From contig VXBP01009424.1 in the NCBI GenBank assembly GCA_013400115.1, positions 214,269 to 278,268 of the forward strand: a stretch of 64,000 nucleotides of DNA. The letters are read 5' to 3'. The translations under genes and the position numbers were made by a program. The DNA is from Rhinopomastus cyanomelas (taxonomy: Eukaryota; Chordata; Aves; Bucerotiformes; Rhinopomastidae). Position 1 is the first letter of the stretch. The number at the start of each line of letters is the position of its first letter. The notes under the pieces were generated by a model, which saw only the letters and a program-made list of their open reading frames with translations, was not told the origin of the DNA and searched no databases. Shown here in pieces: positions 12,301 through 24,300 of this stretch.

Positions 12301-15300
12301 GAACTGGCCACCTCTGGCACCTTCCTGCAGTGGCCAAGGCAGGAATGAAGCGGTCAGACCCTTCTCAGGGCATCTAGAAACCACCTCATCCCTCTCCAAC
12401 AGGCACTTGGGTCAAGTGTAAGACCAGCTGGGTTCAACTGCTGTCAGGCATCAGCCCTCCCATTCCACCCCAGTGCCAGCCCCCAGTGCCGCTGAGCACC
12501 TGCAGCTGCCCCAGACCCCCTGAGATGCTCTGCAGCTCCCCACCAGCAGCTCACCCTGGCACCCCTCCTCCATGGGGAACGGACTGGGTGCCCCCAGCTG
12601 CCCTCCCTCCCCTGCTGCAGGGGATCCCCCCATCCCACCCACAGCCCCTGTGCCGCCCCGCGGGAAGCAGAACCAGCCGGTGCAGGATGCAAATCCCCTG
12701 GAAGCGGCTCCCGAAGCCGCAAGCTGGGTGTGAAGCACCCCAATCCCCCCCCCCCACANCGAGGGAAAGCGCCTCATCAGCAGAAGGGCAGGGCAGGGCC
12801 AGCCCGGCTCCTCCTGCGCGATGCACCTGCCGGTCCCTGCGGCAACGCTGCAGCTTCACAGGGCCAGGGCTGGGAGCTGCTCCTGCACAGCTCCTGGATC
12901 ACCCCGTCAAGCCTCCTCCTCCCCTGGTCCTGCCTCAACTCCCTGCTGCCTCTAAGTGCAGGAGCTTTGCTCCAGCCTGGAGGAGCAGCAGGAGATCCCG
13001 TATTTTGGATGGCTCCTGGAGCCAAAAGCTTTGCAAAGGGGATTGGATCCCCTCAGCTCATGTCAGAGATCAGGAGGAGATCCCTTTCAGCAGGGCTGTG
13101 CCAGGTGGGAACCCCCGGTCCCACGTCGCCAGGGGCAGTGGGGCAGGGGAGAGGAGCTGAGCTGAGCAGCCTCCTTCATCCTGAGGAGATTTGGAACAGC
13201 CCCACGAGAGACCCCTGAGGCAGCTCAGCAATGTCCATCGCTTCCTCGCCAGTGAGGAGGAGGAGGAGGATGTGTCCCCTCCACATCTGGCACAGCTGGC
13301 TCAGGGGATGAACAGCTCTCACCCCCCACCCCCAGCAAACACAACCTGCTCCGAGCATGGGGCAGGGGCAGCAGGAAGCTCTGCGATTCCATCTCCCCGG
13401 CACTGGGAGGGGAGCATCGTGGGGCTGCATTGAGCCCTTTCCGCTCCCGGCCCCGGAGCAGGCGCAGAAGGGCTCGTCGGGGTCAGGAGGAGGCCCTTTC
13501 CCAGCTGCTTCCCCTCCTTCCTTCGGCGCTCAGGGTGCTGAGCCTCCTGCTCAGGGTGCTGAGCTCTCAGGAAGCCCGCCCCACCCTCCAGCTCGGCTCT
13601 GGCTGCAGCAGCACCAAGCGTGGGGAGGGTCTCTCTCCTCCCCAGCTCCGGCTGCACTCGGAAACTCTCCAAGACAGCTATTCCGGGCTCATTATCCCAC
13701 TCTGGAAGTGGATTAAGCTGAAGCGGAAAAAGGCCCTCTTATTCGGGACGATGAGCATCCGCACGGGGCCCTCGGCCGGGGCAGAGCTATTCTGGTCAGT
13801 CCCCGAGCGTTAAAAGCCCCCCAGGTGACCTCTCCGGGCATCGCAAACCCCTCCCAGAGCCACAACCGAGGCGGGAAGGGGTGGAAAACGAGGCACCGAA
13901 GGAGAGCGAAGAGCCCGCAGACAGCCACGGACACGGGGGACACACGGGGGTCCCCTACCCCGACACCCATGGGTCCCCCCCGGAGAGCCCGCGAAGCCGC
14001 CTTTACCTGGCAGGCAGGTGCAGTCGTAGGTGGTGTCGCCGATCTGGCGGCAGGTGCCACCGTTCTGGCAGGGCGAGGGGTTGCAGGGCACGTAGAGGTG
14101 CTCGCAGTTCTGCCCGGTGAAGGCTGGCCTGCAGGAGCACTGGTAGGTGCCCACCTCGTTGGTGCAGCTGCCGCCGTTCCGGCACACGGGCGGCGAGATG
14201 TTGCACTCGTTGACGTCCTGCTTGCAGTTGGCGCCGTGGAAGCCGGCGGTGCAGCGGCAGATGTAGTGGGCTTCGAAGGGCACGCACTGGCCCCCGTTGG
14301 CGCAGGGGTTGGAGGCGCAGGGGTCGGCCTGCTGGCAGGTTTTGCCTGGTGGAAGGGTGGGGAGAGGGAGGAGGGAGGGTGTAAAGTGCTGCTCAGGTGG
14401 GTGCAGACCCAGCTCTGGGATGGGGTTCACAGGGGTTGTGACTGCTTCCCCCCATCTCCGCAGAAACACAGGACATTAGGGATGGGAAGGGACCTCGAAA
14501 GATCATCCAGTCCCATCCCCTTGCAACAGCAGGATCCGCCAGATCCAGTCACATAGGGACATCCAGGTGGGTTTAAACATCTCCAGAGAAGGAGACTCCA
14601 CAACCCCTCTGGGCAGCCCCTGCCAGGGCTCTGGCACCCTCACTGGGAAGAAGGTCCTTCTGATACTGATGTGGAACCTCCAGTGCCCCCAGTCCTATCA
14701 CTGGGTGCCCCTGAGCAGAGCCTGGCCCCATCCTCCTGACACCCACCCTTCCCATACTGATCAGCATTCATGGGGTCACCCCTCAGGCTCCTTGTTTCCC
14801 AGCTCCCTCAGCCTTTCCTCAGCAGGGAGATAACCCTCATGTAGAGGTCTTGCAGCTCACCCAGCTAGGGACCCTCCTGGTTTGCAGACCACCCTCGACT
14901 TCCCCCCAGCACCAGTAGAAGCCAATACCACAGAATTATAAAGGCTGGAAGAGATCTCCAAGGTCATCAAGTCCAACCACCAACCCCAACCAACCAACAG
15001 GGTGACTGTTGTGTTCCCTCCACTCTAAGAAGTCACCCAACCCCACCATGGCTACTAAACCCTGTTTACTGTGACTCAAGAGGGAGTGGAAGGGACCTCT
15101 AGAGATGACCCAGTTCAAACCCCCCTGCCACAGCAGGATCCCCTAGATCAGGCCACACAGGAACATCCAGGTGGGGTCTGAACATCTCCAGAGCAGGAGA
15201 CTCCACAACCTCTCTGGGCAGCCTGTGCCAGGGCTCTCAGAGTGTAAAAGCTTCTCCTGATGGAGCCTCCTCTGCTCCATCTTGGACCTGCTGCCCCTTC

Positions 15301-18300
15301 TCCTAGCACCGGCCACCCATGTGCAGAGGTGTCCAGAGCCCTTGTCCCACCTACGGGCGCTCTCCCGCCAGCCCACCCACCCTGGTCGGGCCAGGGTGCC
15401 CCCTCACCTGACCAGCCGGGCGGGCAGCGGCACTTGTACTCGCTGAGCGTCAGCAGCTCGCAGGTGCCCCCGTTGCGGCAGGGGTTGCTGAGGCAGACGT
15501 TGTCGCGGGGGGTGAGGCAGAGCTCGTCGGAGAAGCCCAGGCGGCAGGCGCAGGTGTAGTCCACGGTGCCGCCGCGCTCCACCGGGGTGCAGGTGCCGGC
15601 GTTCTTGCAGGGGGAGCTCAGGCACGGGTTGGGCAGCTGGCACCGCTCGCCCACAAAGGCGCTGCTACACCTGCAGGAGGAGAAGGGGGACGCATCCTCA
15701 GCCCCTGAGGGGTTGTGGGGGGCACCCCCGCGAGGAACCGGCTCCGGGTTTGGCCGTCGTGAGGTCCCGGCTGCTCTCGGGGCTGAGCGGAGGAAGATGA
15801 AAGAGGCGCCGGGAACAAAGGCCTCCCCCAGCGAGGGACCTGCGTCGACCTGCAAAACCACAGCCTCCTGCTTCTCATCCCAGCGTGCTGCTGCTTCTGA
15901 CCCCCCCATCACACAACTCCCCTCAGAGGAGACCTCTCATCTGCACCCAACCCATCGCACCACAGAGCATAAGAAGTCACTCAACTCCATCCACCACCAG
16001 CTCAGCCCTCACTGGGGTCCCTGCCTGGTCAAGGCAACTGTTGTGCTGCTCCCTCCACCCTAAGTAGTCACTCAACCCCATCCACCACCAGCTCAGAGCC
16101 AGCTGGCAGCAGGTGGGACACGTTCCTGCTCCTCACAACCACCTGAGACCTTCCCCTGCGCAAGGAGGGATGATCAGCCCCAGCTGCTGCATCTCTCTGT
16201 GTGGGGGCCCTGAGAAAAGACCTCCCTGCTGCGGCCACCGGCTCAACCATCCATCACCGTTGGCCAACAAGAGCTGGAGCAACCGCCTGCTGCAGGACCG
16301 GGGCTGGGGTTGGGGACTTGAGGTGAAGGGAAGTCTCAGCAGCCATCCCAGTGAGGCTGGGCAGGGCTGGGGGCTGGCAAAGGACCCCCATGGAGAGGAG
16401 AGGTGCCCCCCAGGAAAGGGAGGACAGAGCAAAGCTGGGGACAGAGAGACCGAGGGCACCTGACGCCAAGAGGAGACCCTGGAGATGAGGCCACTCAGCA
16501 CCTCCCCAGCTCAGCTCTCCTGGGGGCACCTCTTGGGTCAACAGGGGCTGCTCTGCTCACACTTCCAAAGGTGGGGGGGTTCTGCTCAGCAGCTGTGACC
16601 AGTAAGGCCATGGGAGGAGTGAGATGACGCTGGGATGCTGCTGTGCCACCCTGTGAGGGCAGTGCCAGGGTGAGCCCTGCTCAGCCCATGTTGTCCTGGC
16701 TCTCAGAACCCTTGGGAGCAGAAACCAGTCCATGGGTGGCTGCATGAGCTCAGAGTAGGGCAACCCCCCGCTGGAGGTGATGGCCACAACCACAGAGCAT
16801 AGGGACTGGAAGGGACTTCAAATGATCATCCAGTCCAATCCCTCCTAGATCCAGTCACACAGCACCCAGGCACTGGGGGGTTGTGGTTCCCACTGCACCC
16901 ATCATCACCTGAGCTGGTGGGAACCTAATCCCAGACCCTTATGGCACTGGGGGACTGTGGTTCCCACTGGGATTTGGCACCCATCATCACCTGAGCTGGT
17001 GGGAACCTAATCCCAGACCCTTATGGCACTGGGGGACTGTGGTTCCCACTGGGATTTGGCACCCACCACCACCTCAGCTGGTGGGACCCTGATCCCTAAT
17101 CCGCACAGCACTGGGGAGCTGTGGTTCCCACTGGGATTTGGCACCCACCACCACCCCAGCTGGTGGGACCCTGATCCCAAATCTCACGCACACCCTCCCA
17201 CAGCAGGGAGGAACCGCTGCAGCCCCAACAACGTTGAGGCTCCTCTGGTCAAGCCCAGCCAGCAACACCCCCCCTCCTCTTCGAATTCCCCAGGCAGCCC
17301 CAAACCCCAGCGGCGATGCCGGCAGCAAGGACCCAGCCCCATCTCCTCTTTCCCCCTCTGGGGTCTGTTGTGGGGTTTGGGGTTTTTTTTTCTTCCTTGT
17401 TAACCCAATTCTCGTCGCATTGTCGGGGCCTCATGTGAGAATTTGTCGGGATTCGGAGACATTTCGAGTTAATGAGGCGGCATTGTCCCGGCGCAGGGAC
17501 AGAGCGGGGCATCTGCTGGGCACACAAAGGCTGCGGCGAGCAGGTGCGCATCCTAATGAGCCCCGCAGCTGCCGCCGGCGCCCGCGGACGGTGCCCGGGC
17601 TCCGCCGAGCTCGTGGGGCGACGCTCGACGCCGCCGCCACTGCTGCTGCTGGTGCTGGTGCTGCTGCTGCTGCTGGGTGGGTGACTGCGCCACCAGAACG
17701 GGATGGCCGGGGCCAGCGGGCAACCCAACCGCTCGGCTGGGTGGCCGGCTGGGAGCAGCGGCGCTTGGCCCTGCAGCCCGTCCCATCGGCAAGTTGCCCC
17801 CCCCATGACTAGGGCCAGGCAATGCTGCTGGTCCTCGCGGTGGGCGGAGGGCAGGGAAAGGAATGGGGGGGTAGAAGGAATAGAGGGGGAGAAGGAATGG
17901 AGGGGGGAGAAGGAATAGGGGAGGGNNNNNNNNNNNNNTAATAAGGAGGGGAGAAGGAATAAGGGGGGGAGAAGGAATAAGGGGAGGGAGAAGGAATAAG
18001 GGGAGGGAGAAGCAACTGGTTCAAGGGTGACTGGGAGTGGGAGATGATGCTCTGCATCCTGGGCTGACAGGGAGGGCCAGTGAGGTTATGGCTGGGACTG
18101 GGGGTCCTGCACCAGGGGGGCTTCAGTTCTCCCACTCAACCAGTCCCCAGAGCGTTTCCAATTCCAGCTCAGGCCAAGGGGTGGTTTGACCTCACGGATG
18201 GGAAGGCAGAGCCTGGACTGAGCCTCCTATTAGCTAGGAGGTTCACTAGTGCTGGGAGGAGGTTTCTGGGGGCTGGGGCAGGCGGGACACTCACACACCA

Positions 18301-21300
18301 CCCTCCTCCTCCTCTGCTCCAACCACTGAGAAGAGCTGAGGCAACTCAAGACAACAGGGATGCCCCCAACGCACGGCGGTCGCTACCAGCACCCCCAGAG
18401 CTGTTCTCCCCGCTCAGGGAAACCCTCTCCAGCTCAGTTTCCACTTCACCTCATGCTTCTCTCAAGTTTCCAGAGCAAAGGGGTCTCTGATGCAAGAGCA
18501 TCGCTCCGATGCAGGAGCAAGGGGCACTGCTATCGCAAGAGCGTGGAACAAGAATGCTGGAAGCTCCTCTGCTCACACACAGCAGCACCCAGGAGGTGCC
18601 CATGGGCAGCCTCACGCCCAGGAGCTTCAGCCCTGCTCCTGCATCCCCTGCAGATGCTACTCCTGCCCCGAGAGCAACTCTGAGACCAGGCAGGGGGGAG
18701 CAGTGGCTGCAGACCAAAGTCACGGGATGAACTTGGCTGGTCCCTCCCAGAGCTCAGTCACAGCCAGAGACTCTCCAGAGCCACATTTAAAAGCCCCAAT
18801 AACCAACCACAACAGCCTCAGCAAGTCCCAGCTGCAGCAGAGAGCCTGGAGACAAGTGTCTCATGCAAAGCAGGAGATCAAAAACCAGGTGAAGACTAAG
18901 ACCAGCCCCAGACTCAGTTGTTTTCCAGCACTCTCAGGTCTGGAAAGGCTGGATTCAGCAGAGCCAGGCTCAGCTCTCAGCTGTCCTAGAACCTCATCCT
19001 GTAGCCACCTGCTTCTCCAGAGGCAAAAACCATCTCCTGAAGTTCAGCCCAGGGAGCTGAACTTCCTTTTCTCCAACAGAACCCACCGGCGATGGGCGGC
19101 AGCGTCAGGGCTGCCGGGGAAGCAGACGTGGAGGATGCGACGTCCCCACGGGCTCAACCAGGTGAGGATCACCCTGTGGTTTCTCCTTTGGCATCCCAAA
19201 GCCAGCCCCGAGCAGCTTATGGAAATAAGCCCAGGAGACATTAAAGCTCCACTTTCATTATAGACATCTACATGTTGGCAGAGGACAGGGCGGCTGCTCC
19301 GGCAGCAGGACGGCTCAGAAGGGCCATTAGAATCAGCTGTGAGGCAGTAGAAGGTGGCCAAGTCCACAGGGTCCAGAGGAACCTCTGTGCCACCCTTGGA
19401 GGATGCTCTCTCCATTCCAGAAACAGCTAAAAATACCAGTGTCTCCCCCTCTCCTGAGCCTGCAGCTAAGAAACATTTGCATCGACCCAACATCCTGGTC
19501 AAAAGGCTCCAACCACTCCCCCGGGACCCATCCCACCAGTTCTGATGGTGATGGAGGGTGATGGCATCTCCACCCCATCCCTGGTGCTGGCCAAGCTCCC
19601 TCTACCAGGACCAAAGTCAGGCTGGACAGCCCATAACTCCTCTAGGATATTTCTACATGTTCCTCAGCTCCAGAAGGACACAGAGCTGCTGGTGAGAGCC
19701 CAGCGCAGAGCCACAGGGATGATGGAGGGAGGGGAGCATCTCCCTGATGAGGAGAGGCTGAGGGAGCTGGGAAAAAGGAGCCTGAGGGGTGACCCCATGA
19801 ATGTTGATCAATATGTGAAAGGTGGGTGTCAGGAGGATGGAGCCAGGCTCTGCTCAGGGGCACCCAGTGACAGGACAAGGGGCAGTGGGTGTGAGCTGGA
19901 GCAGAGGAGGTTCCACATCAATGTGAGAAGGACTTTTTTTCCCAGTAAGGGTGAAGCTCTGGCAGGGGCTTCCCAGGAGGGCTGTGGAATCTCCTTCTCT
20001 GGAGACGTCTAAAACCTCCTGGCCATGTTCCTGTGTGACTGGATCTGGGGGATCCTGCTGTGTTGGGGGGATTGGACTGGATGATCTCTCCAGGTCCCTT
20101 CCCATCCCTGATGTTCTGTGAGTCTGTGACCTAACCAAGGGAAGCCTCAGGCCTGACAGGGGACAGCCTGTCCCCATCCCTGCAGCGGGGGATGCTCCAT
20201 GCACCAGCTCACACCCCCAAGAGCATGGGGCTGCCGTCCATCCCAGTGGCTCTTTGCTTTGGGGTCAGGTAGTTCTCACAGCACGGAGCTGCAATGTGGA
20301 TTCCCCCTCCCTGAGCCCGGGGAGAGCATCCAGAGAGCAATTAATGCTGGTGGGGTGGGGGGGCTGAATGAATAGCGGGCTGTGCTGGCCACCCACAAGC
20401 CTCCACGAGCCACGCGAAGGGCGATGGAGAGGGCCTCGTCCAAGGTCAGCTGGCGAGTCCTTGGGGACGGGCTGGGAGTGGGAACGGCGGCTCCCAAGTC
20501 GCAGCGCGGAGCCCGGGCGCAGCCTGGACACGTGTGTGTGTTGTGTCTGCTGCACATCCTTCGCGCGCTGCAAACAGCCAGGCTCCAGAAACGCTGGGCA
20601 GATCCTGTCACCAAACCCATGAATGAGCTGCAGAGGCACCACAGAGCCAGCGAGCTCTGCTGCTGCTGCCCCTCTGGCACCAGGGAGCTCAGAGCTCACC
20701 CAGTGCCAGCCCCCTGCCACGGGGCAGCGACACCTCTCACCGGACCAGGCTGCCCAGAGCCCCTTCCAACCTGGGCTTGGACACTGCCAGGGATGGAGCA
20801 GCCACAGCCTCCCTGGGCAACCTGCTCCAGTCCCTCAGCAGCCTCACAGGGAGGGAGCTCTCTCCCTCAGATCCCATCTCTTGTAGCTCAGCACCATCCT
20901 CCTTATCCTATCACCAGGGTTTCTCATAAAAAGACCCTTCCCAGCCTTCCTGGAGCCTCCTGCCCCACGAGCTGGGGACCCTGTCCCCGTGCCCCCCCAG
21001 CCCAGTGTCGGATGCTCTGTGTGAGCAGCCCCGCTCACCGCCAGCCCTTTGTTCAGTCGCCTTCCCTCCAAGCCACCAGCAACAGGTTTTGTCCCTCCGC
21101 AGCAATGCGGGCACTGAAAGCATCCCGAGGCAGATGTTTGGGCGACCCCTGACCCCACACTAATGTTTTCCTTTCTGCTCTAAGCTGCCATCTGCCACGG
21201 CCGACACAGAGGACACCCCGGTGCTCCCGCAGCCCACCCTGCTCCGGCACGGCTCCCGCAGGGCGGCAACTGGGAGGGGGGTGGCTTTGGTCCAATCTGG

Positions 21301-24300
21301 GAGGTGCCAGCCCTGCACAAGCCCAGGCTGGGGGTGCTGGGTGCACAGAGGATGCTCTGGGTGCACAGAGGATGCTCTGAGCATGGGGGGAGCTCACAGC
21401 AGCCACCGCTCTCCCGGTCAGCCCCGCATCCCCCAGACTCATGAGGGGTTAAAGAGCCACTTTGGGTTTAGAAAGCACAAAATAAGGCAACGAGCGAAAT
21501 GCAAGCCAGGAGTTAGCTGGAGCAGGGCCACCCCACACAGAGGGGCTCTCGGCACCCCCATCCTCACCCCACAGAGGGGCCGGTCTGAGGGGCTGCTGCG
21601 GGAGGGGATGGGGGGCTGGCAGGGAGCCTCATCCCAGCCACTGGCCCCACAGCCAGGCTGCCTCTTATCTCAGCTGCTATCACCTAACCTCTTCCTCACC
21701 CTCATCTGCTGGAAGCATAAACGGCCCCGGTTGTTTTCCCCAAGGTATGAGCACCGTGGGAAAGCAGGGGAGGGGAGGCTCGCGTCTTCTTTGGGGGGTA
21801 TTTGGAGATTGATGGGGCCAGGAGAGTCCACTCTGCCTCTAGGGCAGCAGCAGACGCAGATCTCCCCCTCAGCAGCCCTCCCCTAGCCTGTGGGGATCCT
21901 GCTCTCTGCTCCGTGGAGCCCACGACCTGGAGTGGCCACCCCAAAGGAGCCACCTGCCTGCACCCCAGAGTCCCCAGCACAGAGATCACAGAAGTGTTTA
22001 GGATAGAAAAGACCCCCGAGATGATCGAGTCCAACTGCTAACCCAGCTGTCCCAAGGCCACCACTAAACCCTGTCCCTGAGCTCCAGATCTACAGTTCAG
22101 AAGCCACAAGGCACCGCAGGACACCGGTGCCAGTGGGGTCTGGACCCCGTGGAGCCAAGCAAGTGGCCAAACACGAGCGAGACACTCAGACTCCCACTTG
22201 GAGTTCGCTGGCAACAGCTGAAGGAAGGAGAAGCAACCAGCAGAAGACTCTTCCTGAGCTGCACCCCAACCACAACCCGACCCCACAGTCCCCAGCACCT
22301 CTTGGGGTAACCGTCATCCCACAACGGCCAACTCCCAGCCCCTTCCCCTGCACCGCCCCGCAGCTGCCGACCCTGGGGGTTCCATCGGGCTTCCACACAC
22401 AGCAGCCACCTTTCCAGTGGTAGCACAGGGCAGGTGGGTGCAGGGAGATGAGGAGCAACTCTGGATGCTGCTCTGACCTCTGTGGGGCACCTGAGGCCAT
22501 GGCCGGTCCCTCCTGCCCTGGCGGACAGGGGCTGGGGGTGCTGCTGGACCCCACAAGGGTTCAAGCTGGGCTCACCAGTGCCCACCCAGAGCTTCGCACT
22601 GGTTTCTGGCTCCTGCATCCGTGAGGAAACCAAACCCCTGGGAGAGCCCAGCTCCCTTCACCCACACAGGACACCCCAAACAGGTGCTGCACCCCAAAGC
22701 CCCGCCGGCGCCAGCCCAGCCGCACGAGCCCTTCCAGCAGCCGCAAACCATCTCCAGAACCAAACTGGTGGTTTCTCCGTGGTGTCCCACGCCAGCTCTG
22801 CCTGGCTACCCACCCTGGGACAGCAGCCTGGGAAAGAGACCCCGAGTTCCCCACCGGTCGAGGGCTGCCTGGCCAAGCAGCAGGTCCCGCCGGGCAACAC
22901 CGGGGTTAATGACGCGAGGCGCGGATCCCCCAGCCTCGTTTAATTAAGACGGAGCAGAGTGCAACCCCAAAGGGCTTTGATGTGTTTGTGGGTGCCAGCT
23001 CAGCTCTGACCTAACCCCAGCCACCTAACTGAGACATCTTCTGCAGACCCAGACTCTCATCTGGAGGAGAAGCCAAAGGAATTCCCAAAGCTGCACAGGG
23101 AATAGGGAGGGCAGGGGGGCAAACCCGCTCCAGCCCTGTTCTTCCTACTAGAAGCAACAATAAGATCCCCAACAAAAGTCTTTGTTTCGGAGGCAGACGT
23201 TGGTTTGGGAGTCAAAGTCCCCATTGTGATGAAAAACAATCTAATCCCACTCCAAGCCCCCACTACCTGGGAAGGAGCTGCCTTTCAATGGAGCTTCATT
23301 CACAATAAACATGAAAGATGTCGAAGGAAGAGGCCAAGACAAACCTCCCCTGTTCCCACCCTCAACAATGACTTTTCTTCTTCTCCCTGCCTCCCCCCCC
23401 ACCCCAATATTTGATGTTTTTTATATCCTCTGTGGGTGTAAATCCCCACGGCCCCATTGTTTGTGGGGCTGGGCTGCAGAGCTCTGCTCTCCCCACTCGT
23501 CCTAGGAGCAGAATCTGTGACTAGTGAGTGACCTACAGGAGCCGCAGAGACCTACAGAGACTGTAGAGACCTACAGAGGCTGCAGAGCCCTACAGAGACC
23601 CTACAGAAGATGCAGAGACCTACAGAGACCCTACAGAAGATGCAGAGACCTACAGAGACCCTACAGAAGATGCAGAGACCTACAGAGGCTGCAGAGCCCT
23701 ACAGAGACCCTACAGAAGGTGCAGAGACCTACAGAGACCCTACAGAAGATGCAGAGACCTACAGAGACTGTAGAGATCTACAGAGGCTGCAGAGCCCTAC
23801 AGAAGATGCAGAGACCTACAGAGACTGTAGAGATCTACAGAGGCTACAGAGCCCTACGGAAGATGCAGAGACCTACAGAGACCCTACAGAAGATGCAGAG
23901 ACCCTACAGAAGATGCAGAGACCTACAGAGGCTGCAGAGCCCTACAGAGGCCCATGCACTGTCACCCATTTAACAGCTGCCAAGTACCCAGTGGGGGACA
24001 GTCTCCCCAACCTCAAGGGATGGTGTCTGCAGCAAATACCTCATCTCCTCTGCATCCTGGGGAACCCCCAAGCAAATCCATCTCAGCAGCATTGCCCTGT
24101 CTCCTCTGCTCATTCTCTGTGCTACAGGCACTGCTGAGGGAGCAACTGAGGGACAACCCTCTGCTCACCACGAGTGTCCGAGCCATGAGCAGAACCAGGC
24201 AGGGAAGCCTCATCCCAACTGGCAGGATCTCTAGATAAGTTAGCAAAAGTCAGTGAGACCACCAGAGACACCCGACAACCCTCGGGACACCTCGTAGAGA

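Noticed and set aside
17472..17684. Plus-strand frame ending in a leucine-rich leader-like run
   Set aside because: It comes from a CTG/GTG run. No downstream exon on the plus strand supports a secreted protein. Kept only as a side remark to the CpG island.
23524..24137. Long plus-strand open frames with repeating YRDPTEDAET units
   Set aside because: They are the translation of a tandem repeat whose 30-base period is a multiple of three. No start context, splice sites or conserved domain.
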